From assembly GCA_045543615.1 (NCBI GenBank), contig JAZPXL010000051.1, forward strand, positions 1 through 52,655: a stretch of 52,655 nt of DNA. Direction: 5' to 3'. How positions within the stretch are numbered: position 1 is the stretch's first letter; each line of letters begins with the position of its first letter. The translations under genes were made by a program, and so were the position numbers. This document shows positions 24,601-34,700 of this stretch, one piece after another. The stretch comes from CAG-390 sp045543615. GTDB lineage: Bacteria > Bacillota > Clostridia > Oscillospirales > CAG-272. The notes under the pieces were generated by a model. The model ran no database searches. It was not told the DNA's origin and worked only from the letters and a program-made list of their open reading frames with translations.

Positions 24601-26685
24601 TTAGTTAGCCTTTGCGCGTGATGAAATAATTGTCTCCTGAATGCTCTTGGGAACCTGAGCAAAGTTGTGAGGCTCCATAGAATACTGAGCACGTCCCTGA
24701 GACTTGGAACGAAGGTCAGTTGCATATCCGAACATTTCGGACAGCGGAACCTCTGCGATAATCTCGGTAACTCCCTTACCGTCGTCATTCATTGACTGAA
24801 TTGCACCACGGCGAGAGTTAAAGTCACCAATTACGTCACCCAGATATTCATTGGGTGTGATTGTGGTTACCTTCATAATCGGCTCTGTGAGTACGGGATC
24901 AGCAAGTCTCATAGCTTCCTTGAATGCCATTGATCCGGCAATCTTAAACGCCATTTCGGACGAGTCGACCTCGTGATATGAACCGTCATAAAGTGTTACC
25001 TTGATGTCAACTACGTTGTAACCGGCAAGAACACCACTCTGCATTGCGCTCTGGATGCCCTGGCTTACAGGCTCGATGTATTCCTTGGGAACTGCACCAC
25101 CTGTTACAGCGTTGACGAAAGTATAACCTGCACCCGGCTCATTGGGTTCAATAATGATCTTAACGTGAGCATACTGACCTGAACCGCCGGACTGCTTCTT
25201 ATATTTGCACTCGTGGTTAACCTGCTTGCGGATGGTCTCCTTGTAGGCAACCTGAGGCTTACCGATGTTTGCCTCTACCTTGAACTCACGAAGAAGTCTG
25301 TCTACGATAATTTCAAGGTGAAGCTCACCCATACCTGCGATAATTGTCTGACCTGTCTCCTCGTCTGTGTATGCACGGAAGGTGGGGTCTTCCTCTGCAA
25401 GCTTTGCAAGAGCAATGCCCATCTTCTCAAGACCTGCACGTGTCTTGGATTCGATCGCTACGCTTATAACAGGTTCCGGGAATTCCATAGATTCGAGAAT
25501 GATGGGATGCTTCTCGTCGCAGAGCGAATCACCTGTACCGGTGTTCTTTACGGAAACTACTGCTGCGATATCGCCACTGTAAACAACGTCGATATCCTTA
25601 CGGGAGTTTGCGTGCATCTGGACTATGCGGCCCATACGTTCTCTCTTACCCCTACTTGCGTTCCAAACTGTGTCACCTGCGTGGATTGAGCCCGAATATA
25701 CTCTGAAGAAGCAGAGCTTACCAACAAAGGGGTCGGTCGCAATCTTAAATGCAAGTGCAGCAAAAGGCTCGTCGTCACTTGAGGGACGAACGTCCTCTTC
25801 TCCTGTCTCAGGGTTGATACCTGTGATATTGGGAACGTCAACAGGGGAAGGCATATAATCAACTATTGCGTCAAGCAACTTCTGTACGCCCTTGTTCTTG
25901 AAGGATGTTCCGCAAACTACGGGAACGATGTGGTTCAAGATAGTAGCCTTACGAAGAGCAACCTTAAGCTCCTCGATAGTGATCTCCTCACCCTCAAGGT
26001 ACTTCATCATAAGGTCTTCATCAACCTCTGCTGCTGCTTCGATCATTGCTTCACGATACATCTGTGCCTCTTCCAGCATATCTGCAGGAATGGGCTCGAC
26101 TCTCATGTCGGTTCCGAGATCATCATAATAGACATCGGCCTCCATATACATAAGGTCGATAATACCACGGAACCCATCCTCTTTGCCAATAGGAAGCTGA
26201 ATCGGGACGGCATTAGCTCCAAGCCTATCCTTCATCATACCAACTACTCGGTAAAAGTCTGCACCGGTGATATCCATTTTATTAACGTACGCAAGTCTGG
26301 GTACGCTGTATTTTGTTGCCTGTCTCCAAACTGTTTCAGACTGAGGCTCAACGCCGCCCTTTGCGCAGAATACTGCAACGGCACCGTCGAGAACACGAAG
26401 TGAACGCTCAACCTCTACGGTGAAGTCCACGTGTCCGGGGGTATCAATTATATTGATACGGGTATTGTTCCAGAAGCAGGTGGTCGCAGCTGAAGTGATG
26501 GTAATACCTCTCTCCTTCTCCTGTGCCATCCAGTCCATTGTGGAATCGCCGTCGTGTGTCTCACCCAGTTTGTGGTTAACACCCGTATAGAACAGTATTC
26601 TTTCGGTCGTCGTAGTCTTACCGGCATCTATGTGAGCCATAATACCGATGTTTCTTGTACGCTCGAGCGAATATTCTCTTGGCAT
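24601..26685 (-). CDS. fusA: Elongation factor G
   Basis: EF-G drives GTP-dependent translocation on the ribosome. The 694-residue product has G1 AHIDAGKTTTTERIL, DTPGHVDFT, NKMD, the domain IV segment VTGGAVPKEYIEPV, and a C-terminus ending in LRSKSQGRAQYSM. The length is standard. It lies between rpsG and tuf with short gaps, so it belongs to the str operon under the rpsL promoter. Confidence 0.97.
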   Translation of the reverse strand: MPREYSLERTRNIGIMAHIDAGKTTTTERILFYTGVNHKLGETHDGDSTMDWMAQEKERGITITSAATTCFWNNTRINIIDTPGHVDFTVEVERSLRVLDGAVAVFCAKGGVEPQSETVWRQATKYSVPRLAYVNKMDITGADFYRVVGMMKDRLGANAVPIQLPIGKEDGFRGIIDLMYMEADVYYDDLGTDMRVEPIPADMLEEAQMYREAMIEAAAEVDEDLMMKYLEGEEITIEELKVALRKATILNHIVPVVCGTSFKNKGVQKLLDAIVDYMPSPVDVPNITGINPETGEEDVRPSSDDEPFAALAFKIATDPFVGKLCFFRVYSGSIHAGDTVWNASRGKRERMGRIVQMHANSRKDIDVVYSGDIAAVVSVKNTGTGDSLCDEKHPIILESMEFPEPVISVAIESKTRAGLEKMGIALAKLAEEDPTFRAYTDEETGQTIIAGMGELHLEIIVDRLLREFKVEANIGKPQVAYKETIRKQVNHECKYKKQSGGSGQYAHVKIIIEPNEPGAGYTFVNAVTGGAVPKEYIEPVSQGIQSAMQSGVLAGYNVVDIKVTLYDGSYHEVDSSEMAFKIAGSMAFKEAMRLADPVLTEPIMKVTTITPNEYLGDVIGDFNSRRGAIQSMNDDGKGVTEIIAEVPLSEMFGYATDLRSKSQGRAQYSMEPHNFAQVPKSIQETIISSRAKAN

Positions 26686-26748
26686 AAAATCTGGTCTCCT
26701 TAATTGAATTGCTATTGTTCTGTAATTTTAAAATTGAAGATATTAAAA

Positions 26749-27219
26749 TTAATATCTGTAATGAGCAAACGCCTTGTTTGCTTCAGCCATACGGTGAGTC
26801 TCTTCTTTCTTCTTGAACGCTCCACCGGCATTGTTGATCGCGTCGAGGATTTCTCCTGCAAGGCGCTCAGCCATTGTACGTTCACCGCGCTTTCTGGCAA
26901 AGCTTACCATCCAGCGAAGACCCAGAGTCTGGCGTCTGTCGGCTCTTACCTCCAGCGGAACCTGATATGTCGAGCCACCTACACGGCGAGCCTTGACCTC
27001 AAGAACCGGCATTACGTTTTCAAGAGCTTCGACAAATACTTCAAGGGCATTCTTTCCGCTCTTTGCCTCTACGATTGCAAATGCATCATAGACGATGGAC
27101 TGAGCAACACCCTTCTTGCCGTCAAGCATTACATTGTTAACAAGCTTTGTTACGAGCTTGGACTTGTAAATAGGATCCGGCAATACGTCTCTCTTGGATA
27201 TACGACCTCTTCTCGGCAC
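26749..27219 (-). CDS. rpsG: 30S ribosomal protein S7
   Basis: S7 nucleates 30S head assembly and binds 16S rRNA. The 156-residue product begins PRRGRISKRDVLPDPIYKSK, the usual start, and ends HRMAEANKAFAHYRY. I start at GTG 27219: GGAGG lies 7-8 bases upstream, while the ATG at 27237 lies upstream of that site and would add six residues unknown in the family. The length then equals the 156 of B. subtilis. Confidence 0.95.
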   Translation of the reverse strand: MPRRGRISKRDVLPDPIYKSKLVTKLVNNVMLDGKKGVAQSIVYDAFAIVEAKSGKNALEVFVEALENVMPVLEVKARRVGGSTYQVPLEVRADRRQTLGLRWMVSFARKRGERTMAERLAGEILDAINNAGGAFKKKEETHRMAEANKAFAHYRY

Positions 27220-27363
27220 TGTACTTCCCTCCTTCATTAGTTTTGAATGAAATCATAGGTACTCAAAAGCACATTCTCCTGTTAGCGCTCGTCCGCATCC
27301 GTAGTATATAAACAAACGGAAAAACGTGAGTAGCTAAAAATATGCTGCATACCTTACACCGAA

Positions 27364-27789
27364 TTACTTCTTCTTTGCTTCTTTCGGTGTCTTCGTTCCA
27401 TACTTGGAACGGGCCTGTCTACGTGCGGCAACGCCCTGAGCGTCGAGTGTACCACGGATGATGTGGTAACGCACGCCCGGCAGGTCACGTACTCTACCGC
27501 CTCTGATGAGAACGACGGAGTGCTCCTGCAGGTTGTGTCCTTCACCGGGAATATAAGTCGTAGCCTCAAGACCGTTGGAAAGACGAACTCTTGCGATCTT
27601 ACGGAGAGCAGAGTTAGGCTTCTTAGGTGTGGTTGTTGTTACCTTGGTGCATACGCCTCTCTTCTGGGGCGAGGGCAGATCTGTGGTTTCGTTCTTGATT
27701 GTGTTAAAGCCTTTCTGAAGCACTGCTGCTTTGGACTTGTAAACCTTATCGTGACGACCCTGTCTGACAAGCTGGTTAAAGGTTGGCAT
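27364..27789 (-). CDS. rpsL: 30S ribosomal protein S12 with Arg at the streptomycin site
   Basis: S12 controls decoding accuracy. The 141-residue product is the long Gram-positive form (MPTFNQLVRQGRHDK to TKTPKEAKKK), with PKKPNS keeping Lys56 and Lys57. At position 101, in GGRVRDLPGVRYH, it has Arg where most S12 proteins have Lys (E. coli Lys87, M. tuberculosis Lys88). I start at ATG 27789, which has GGAGG upstream; the longer reading from 27855 has no S12 homology in its extra part. First gene of rpsL-rpsG-fusA-tuf with its own promoter; no L7Ae-like gene lies between it and rpoC. Confidence 0.95.
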   Translation of the reverse strand: MPTFNQLVRQGRHDKVYKSKAAVLQKGFNTIKNETTDLPSPQKRGVCTKVTTTTPKKPNSALRKIARVRLSNGLEATTYIPGEGHNLQEHSVVLIRGGRVRDLPGVRYHIIRGTLDAQGVAARRQARSKYGTKTPKEAKKK

Positions 27790-27907
27790 TCTTTCTACTT
27801 TTCCTCCTTTCTTCCATATTTGTTTATATACAGAAACGGACATCGCTATCCGCAAACTGTCAATGCAAACTCAGCCGAAGCCACATAACCTCAGCATAAT
27901 TCGTACC

Positions 27908-27936
27908 ATTATATCATTTTTTTATCGCTTTGTCAA
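27908..27936 (-). promoter_or_regulatory. Promoter of rpsL-rpsG-fusA-tuf
   Basis: On the - strand TTGACA (27931-27936) and TATAAT (27908-27913) are 17 bases apart, a consensus match. The leader to the rpsL ATG is about 110 bases. Confidence 0.85.
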
Positions 27937-28032
27937 TATGACTTGCGATTGTCTAAAAATTTCTGTCTTTTGCACAAAAAGATGCGTTTTTCACTCTTGA
28001 TTGTAGTGATTTTTATACATATTTTTAACGCA

Positions 28033-28072
28033 CACTGCCGACTGTCGCTTTTTGCGACAGTCGGCTATAGTG
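28033..28072 (-). terminator. Hairpin downstream of rpoC
   Basis: A 12-bp stem (28037-28048 with 28054-28065) extended by CACT/AGTG follows the rpoC stop. No long T run follows on the - strand, so efficiency is uncertain. Confidence 0.65.
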
Positions 28073-28082
28073 TATATTAAGC

Positions 28083-31000
28083 TTATGCGCCTACCGTTTC
28101 GCTCGAAGGCTCAACAACTGCCTCTGTCTCCTCGTCGCCCATATCGGCCTCGGGAGCGTCGTCGTCCTCTACCTTCATTACGTCGATAGTGTTGTAGCAA
28201 GCCATACCTGTACCTGCAGGGATGAGCTTACCAATAATAACATTTTCCTTAAGTCCGAGCAGGTGGTCAACCTTACCTCTGATAGCTGCCTCTGTGAGAA
28301 CCTTTGTGGTCTCCTGGAATGAAGCTGCGGACAGGAAGGAATCTGTCTGGAGTGCCGCCTTGGAGATACCGAGCAGAACGGGAGAGCATACTGCCTCACG
28401 AAGCTCTGTTTCGCCATTTGCGATACGCTCACGAATTCTTTCGTTCTCATCATCAAACTCATTGATGGAGACGAGAGAACCGAGAAGCATCTCTGTATCA
28501 CCCTGGTCTTCAATGCGAAGCTTTCTTGTCATCTGGCGAGCGATAACCTCAATGTGCTTGTCGTTGATGTTAACGGACTGAGCACGGTATACCTTCTGTG
28601 TCTCGCTGATGATATAATCATAAACAGCATCCGGGCCGAGATATTCCATAATATCTGCGGGTGCCTTTGAGCCCTCTGTAAGAGCGTCGCCTCTCTTTAC
28701 TCTTGCGCCCTCTGCGATCGTTATGCGGCGACCGTAGGGAATCTGATAGGTTGCGCTCTCGCCTGTTTCCTCGGAGTAAACAACAACATCCTGGATGTTG
28801 GGGTTCTCGTCGGGCTGGATGTGTGCGATACCATCAATTGCACTGAGAATTGCGGGCTTCTTAGGAGTTCTTGCCTCAAAGAGCTCTTCAACACGGGGAA
28901 GACCCTGTGTAATATCCGATCCTGCAACACCACCGGAGTGGAACGTACGCATCGTAAGCTGTGTACCGGGCTCACCGATCGACTGAGCGGCGATGATACC
29001 AACAGCTTCACCAACGTTAACCTTGCGACCACTTGCAAGGTCAGCACCGTAGCAGTGTGCGCAGATACCGTGTCTTGCACGACAATGGATAACTGTTCTT
29101 ATACGAACCTCGGTAATGCCTGCGGCGATGATCTTCTTAACCATTGCCTCGGAAAGCATTGTATCATCGGGAACAAGAATTTCACCTGTTTCGGGATTGA
29201 TAACATCACCGAGAGTGTAACGACCAACGAGTCTGTCCTCAAGAGGTTCAATGGGCTTTGATGCATCTCCATCAGAGATAGCTCTGATGAGAGCACCGTG
29301 CTGTGTGGAGCACTTCTCTTCACGGACGATAACATCCTGTGAAACGTCAACGAGACGACGAGTGAGGTATCCTGAGTCAGCTGTACGAAGAGCTGTATCC
29401 GAAAGGGACTTACGAGAGCTTCGTGCACCCATAAAGTACTCGAAGATCTTCATACCTTCACGGAAGTTTGACTTGATCGGGATTTCCATCGTCTTACCGT
29501 TTGTCGCAAACATAGGTCCACGCATACCGGCGAGCTGACGCATCTGTGTGATAGAACCACGCGCACCGGAGTCAGACATTATCTTGATCGGGTTGTAGGT
29601 CGAGAAGCCTGCCTGAAGTGCGCTTGTAACCTCGTTTGTTGTGCGATTCCAAACAGCGATAACCTTTTCGTATCTCTCCTGCTCGGAAAGCATACCCTTG
29701 CGGAAGTGACGGCCGAGTGTCTCGACCTCTTCCTCTGCACTGCTGATAAGTCCCTTCTTCTCCTCAGGAATAGTCATATCGTATACCGAGATTGAGAATG
29801 CAGCACGTGTCGAATACTTGTAGCCCATCTCCTTGATGGCGTCAAGCATATTAGCAGTGATAGCAGAGCTGTGCTTCTTTATGCAGGCGTTGATGATCTG
29901 ACCGAGCTCCTTCTTTGTTACAATGAAGGCAACCTCGAGATTAAACGCTGTTTCAGGGTTGGATCTATCAACAAATCCAAGATCCTGAGGAATATTCTGA
30001 TTGAATATAAGTCTACCGAGAGTTACAGCGTCAGCACCTGTATTTACAGAACGCTCGCCGTTCTCATCCGTAGTAATACCAATAATTCTTGTTTCAACTG
30101 CGCCATTTTTCTCACAGCTTACGCGAAGAGCGATAGGTGCGTGAAGTCCGATTTGACCGTTGAGGTAAGCCATATTAGCCTCATCGAAGTCACGGAATAC
30201 ACGTCCACAGCCCTTCTCATCAGTTCTAACTATTGTAAGGTAGTAAGAACCGAGGATCATATCCTGTGTAGGAACTGTTACTGCGCGTCCGTCAACGGGC
30301 TTGAGCAGGTTGTTAGCAGAAAGCATAAGGAAACGAGCCTCTGCCTGCGCCTCAGCGGAAAGCGGAACGTGAACAGGCATCTGGTCGCCGTCGAAGTCAG
30401 CGTTAAACGCAGTACATACAAGAGGATGGAGCTTGATTGCTCTTCCCTCTACAAGTACAGGCTCGAACGCCTGAATTGACAGACGGTGCAGTGTCGGAGC
30501 ACGGTTGAGAAGCACGGGGTGCTCCTTAATTACATTTTCAAGTGCGTCCCAAACCTCGTCGTTGCTTACCTGCGCACGATCGATCTTCTTCTGTGCCTCC
30601 TTAACGTTGGCAGCCTTGCCCATTTCAACAAGTCTCTTTACAACGAAGGGCTTGAAGAGCTCAAGTGCCATCTCCTTAGGAAGACCACACTGATAGATCT
30701 TAAGCGAAGGACCTACGACGATAACGGAACGTCCGGAGTAGTCAACTCGCTTACCGAGAAGGTTCTGACGGAAGCGTCCCTGCTTACCTCTGAGCATCTC
30801 GGAAAGTGACTTAAGAGGACGGTTGGAGGGGCCTGTTACAGGCTTGCCTCTTCTACCATTATCTATGAGAGCGTCTACCGCTTCCTGAAGCATACGCTTC
30901 TCGTTACGGATAACGATCTCGGGTGTATGCATTTCAATGAGCTTTTTCAGTCTATTGTTACGGCTGATAACTCTACGATAAAGCTCGTTGAGGTCGGAGG

Positions 31001-31754
31001 ATGCAAATCTTCCACCGTCAAGCTGAACCATAGGACGAATATCGGGAGGAAGAACGGGGATGACATCAAGAACCATCCACTCAAGCTTGTTACCTGAGCG
31101 ACGGAAGGACTCAATTACCTCAAGTCTCTTGATTATACGAGCCTTCTTCTGACTTGTTGTCGTTCTGACCTCTTCCTTGAGCTGCTCTGCAAGAGCGTCA
31201 ACGTCGATACCTGCCAAAAGCTCCTTGATAGCTTCAGCACCCATACCTACACGGAACTCGTTCTCGTACATCTCGCGGTAATCGTTCAACTGCTTCTCGG
31301 AGAGGACCATACCTTTTTCAAGAGGAGTGCTTCCGGGATCGAGAACTATGTGCTCTGCGAAGTAAAGTACCTGCTCAAGCTGCTTTGACGAAATGTCAAG
31401 AACGAGAGCCATACGGGAGGGAGATGCCTTGAAGTACCAAATATGAGAAACGGGGCAAGCAAGCTCGATATGTCCCATTCTCTCACGGCGAACCTTCTTG
31501 GTTGTTACCTCAACGCCACACTTGTCGCAGATGATTTTTTCGTGAAGGTTATGAGAATTCTTATATTTACCGCACATACAAGCACCATCCTTGGTCGGAC
31601 CAAAGATGCGCTCGCAGAAAAGTCCACCTATTTCTGCCTTGAGCGTACGGTAGTTAATTGTCTCAGGCTTGGTAACCTCGCCATAAGACCATTCTCTGAT
31701 CATTTCCGGAGACGCCAGACCGATCTTTATCGATGCAAATGTTGTATTATCCAT
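28083..31754 (-). CDS. rpoC: RNA polymerase beta' subunit
   Basis: Beta' forms the active centre with beta. The 1223-residue product has the N-terminal zinc Cys set (CMCGKYKNSHN, then CDKCGVEV), the catalytic Mg loop NADFDGDQMPVH, and a C-terminal Cys set (CRARHGICAHCYG). The C-terminus is short and acidic (ending in Asp/Glu-rich residues). It follows rpoB by 18 bases. The zinc ribbon, bridge and trigger-loop regions read through without gaps. Confidence 0.97.
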   Translation of the reverse strand: MDNTTFASIKIGLASPEMIREWSYGEVTKPETINYRTLKAEIGGLFCERIFGPTKDGACMCGKYKNSHNLHEKIICDKCGVEVTTKKVRRERMGHIELACPVSHIWYFKASPSRMALVLDISSKQLEQVLYFAEHIVLDPGSTPLEKGMVLSEKQLNDYREMYENEFRVGMGAEAIKELLAGIDVDALAEQLKEEVRTTTSQKKARIIKRLEVIESFRRSGNKLEWMVLDVIPVLPPDIRPMVQLDGGRFASSDLNELYRRVISRNNRLKKLIEMHTPEIVIRNEKRMLQEAVDALIDNGRRGKPVTGPSNRPLKSLSEMLRGKQGRFRQNLLGKRVDYSGRSVIVVGPSLKIYQCGLPKEMALELFKPFVVKRLVEMGKAANVKEAQKKIDRAQVSNDEVWDALENVIKEHPVLLNRAPTLHRLSIQAFEPVLVEGRAIKLHPLVCTAFNADFDGDQMPVHVPLSAEAQAEARFLMLSANNLLKPVDGRAVTVPTQDMILGSYYLTIVRTDEKGCGRVFRDFDEANMAYLNGQIGLHAPIALRVSCEKNGAVETRIIGITTDENGERSVNTGADAVTLGRLIFNQNIPQDLGFVDRSNPETAFNLEVAFIVTKKELGQIINACIKKHSSAITANMLDAIKEMGYKYSTRAAFSISVYDMTIPEEKKGLISSAEEEVETLGRHFRKGMLSEQERYEKVIAVWNRTTNEVTSALQAGFSTYNPIKIMSDSGARGSITQMRQLAGMRGPMFATNGKTMEIPIKSNFREGMKIFEYFMGARSSRKSLSDTALRTADSGYLTRRLVDVSQDVIVREEKCSTQHGALIRAISDGDASKPIEPLEDRLVGRYTLGDVINPETGEILVPDDTMLSEAMVKKIIAAGITEVRIRTVIHCRARHGICAHCYGADLASGRKVNVGEAVGIIAAQSIGEPGTQLTMRTFHSGGVAGSDITQGLPRVEELFEARTPKKPAILSAIDGIAHIQPDENPNIQDVVVYSEETGESATYQIPYGRRITIAEGARVKRGDALTEGSKAPADIMEYLGPDAVYDYIISETQKVYRAQSVNINDKHIEVIARQMTRKLRIEDQGDTEMLLGSLVSINEFDDENERIRERIANGETELREAVCSPVLLGISKAALQTDSFLSAASFQETTKVLTEAAIRGKVDHLLGLKENVIIGKLIPAGTGMACYNTIDVMKVEDDDAPEADMGDEETEAVVEPSSETVGA

Positions 31755-31772
31755 AGCAATTCTCCTTTATTA

Positions 31773-34700
31773 TCAGTTATCGTATCCGTCATCGGAATCT
31801 TCTTCTTCGGAGTCATAAGCGTACTCCTCAGCGTACTCATCATCGTAATCTTCGTCATCATCGATGATCTCGCCATCCTCGTCCTCGAAGAGATAGCCCT
31901 GGCGACCAAGCTCGCCATCTACCTCTGTCTGACCGATAGCGTCATCAACAGCCTCAACATCACGGCGGCTGAGGTACGGAGATGTCTCCTCTGCTACGAT
32001 GGAGGAGAGCTTGATCTCTTCACCCTCTGCATTAAGCACACGGATATCAAGACAAAGTGACTGAAGCTCCTTAACAAGTACCTTAAAGGACTCAGGAACT
32101 CCGGGAGTCGGAATATTCTGACCCTGGATGATAGCCTCGTAAGCCTTGCGACGTCCGTTGACGTCGTCAGACTTAACAGTCAGGATTTCCTGAAGCGTGT
32201 AGGCTGCGCCATACGCCTCAAGTGCCCAAACCTCCATCTCACCGAAACGCTGACCACCAAACTGTGCTTTACCACCGAGAGGCTGCTGTGTTACGAGAGA
32301 GTATGGGCCGTTTGAACGTGCGTGAATCTTATCATCAACGAGGTGATGCAGCTTGAGGTAATACATTACGCCGACAGTTACAGGGTTGTCAAAAGGCTCA
32401 CCTGTACGTCCATCGTAAAGGATGGTCTTGCCGTCAATTACCTGATACTTTGTCTCACCTGTCTCAGGATTTGTATACATACGTGTTTCCTTACCGTCCA
32501 CATTCTCGCCAGGGAATACGTCACGCCACATATTTGCTTCCTTCATACATTCGAGAATGTCTCTCTCGTTTGCACCGTCAAATACGGGAGTCATAATCTT
32601 CCAACCGAGCTTACGGGCGGCGATACCGAGGTGAACCTCAAGTACCTGACCGATGTTCATTCGGGAAGGAACGCCGAGGGGGTTGAGTACGATGTCAAGG
32701 GGAGTTCCATCAGGAAGGAAGGGCATATCTTCGGGAGGAAGGATGCGAGAAACGACACCCTTGTTACCGTGACGGCCCGCCATCTTGTCACCGACAGAAA
32801 TCTTACGCTTCTGTGCGATGTAGACGTGAACTACCTTGTTAACACCTGTGGGAAGCTCATCGCCCTGCTCGTGAGAGAACACACGAACATCGACAACGAT
32901 ACCCGATTCACCGTGAGGCAGACGAAGAGATGTATCTCTTGTCTCACGTGTCTTTTCACCGAAAATAGCACGGAGCAATCTTTCCTCGGCAGTAAGGTCT
33001 GTCTCTCCCTTAGGAGTGATCTTACCAACGAGAATATCGCCTGCGTGTACCTCAGTACCCTTCTTTACGATACCGAATGCGTCGAGGTTGCGCAGTGCAT
33101 CCTCACCAACATTCTGGATCTCACGGGTGATTTCCTCAGAGCCAAGCTTTGTATCTCTTGCCTCGTGAGTATAAACTTCGATATGAAGCGATGTATAAAC
33201 ATCGTTTCTTACGAGATTTTCATTAAGAAGAACGGCGTCCTCGTAGTTATAACCTTCCCAGGTCATAAATCCGATGAGAGCGTTCTTACCGAGAGCGATC
33301 TCGCCGTTTGATGTAGCAGGACCGTCTGCGATTATCTGACCTGCCTCAACACGCTCACCGTATACAACGATTGGACGCTGGTTGCAGCAAGTACCCTGGT
33401 TTGTGCGCTTGAACTTGATAAGCTCATAGGTATCAAGTCTGCCGTCATCTGTACGGATAACGATCTTCGAGGTTTCAACGTGCTCAACAACACCTGCATT
33501 CTTTGCGAGAACAACAACGCCTGAGTCACGAGCAACCTTGTACTCCATACCTGTACCAACTATGGGCGAGTCGGTTACCATAAGCGGAACTGCCTGCTTC
33601 TGCATGTTCGATCCCATCAAAGCACGAGAGTTATCATCGTTCTCAAGGAAGGGGATCATTGCGGTAGCGGCGGAAACAACCATCTTAGGAGATACGTCCA
33701 TAAAGTCGATTACTTCAACAGGAACCTCACGGAACTCGTTCTTATCACGAGCCGTAACTGTCTTGTTGACAAAGAAGCCGTTCTCATCGAGAGGCTCGTT
33801 TGCCTGAGCGATAATGTAATTATCCTCAACGTCAGCAGTCATATATACGACCTCATCTGTAACCTGATGTGTTACAGGGTCTACTCTGCGATAGGGAGCT
33901 TCAATAAATCCATAGTCGCTGATGCGAGCATAGGTTGCAAGATAAGAGATAAGACCGATGTTCGGGCCTTCAGGTGTCTCAATGGGACACATTCTACCAT
34001 AATGAGTATAGTGTACGTCACGAACATCGAAGGATGCACGGTCACGGGAAAGACCACCGGGGCCAAGTGCTGAAAGACGACGCTTATGTGTAAGCTCTGC
34101 CAGGGGGTTAGCCTGATCCATAAACTGAGAGAGCTGAGATGATCCGAAGAACTCACGGATGACAGTTGCAACAGGACGGATGTTGATGAGAGCCTGAGGT
34201 GTAAGCTTCTCGTTGTCCTGTGTTGTCATACGCTCACGGATAATCTTCTCCATACGGGAGAAGCCGATACGGATCTGGTTCTGGAGCTGCTCACCAACCG
34301 AACGGATACGACGGTTGCCGAGATGGTCGATGTCATCGGTCGTGCCGATGTCGTGCGCCAGGTTGAGCAGATAGTTTATGGTAGCAAAAATATCATCACG
34401 TGTGATGTGCTTGGGGCAAAGCTCGTTTATGCGTACTCTGCAAGCCTCCTTGATAGCATCAATATCACCCTCGCACTCCTCCATAATTGCACGGAGAACG
34501 GGTGTGCTTACCTTCTCACGAACACCACAGTCAGCAAGTGTATCACCGATAATGTAAGCAGGCCAGCAGGTGTTGTTGGAGAACACCTTGATAACGTCGC
34601 CGTTGTCAAGAGAAAGCTCAACCTGATTTACAGCCGCATACTCGATTGCAAGAGCGTCATCGGGAGTGACAACGTGACCTGCCTCGAAGATGATCTCGCC

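Noticed and set aside
23615..24604. Long open frame of 329 codons on the + strand opposite tuf
   Set aside because: It mirrors the highly biased codons of tuf, has no ribosome binding site and yields a Cys/Asn/Val-rich product with no motif.
32322..33311. Long + strand open frame opposite rpoB
   Set aside because: It is a shadow of the rpoB reading frame; no promoter, ribosome binding site or motif supports it. The same holds for the frames at 34734-35675 and 29871-30479.
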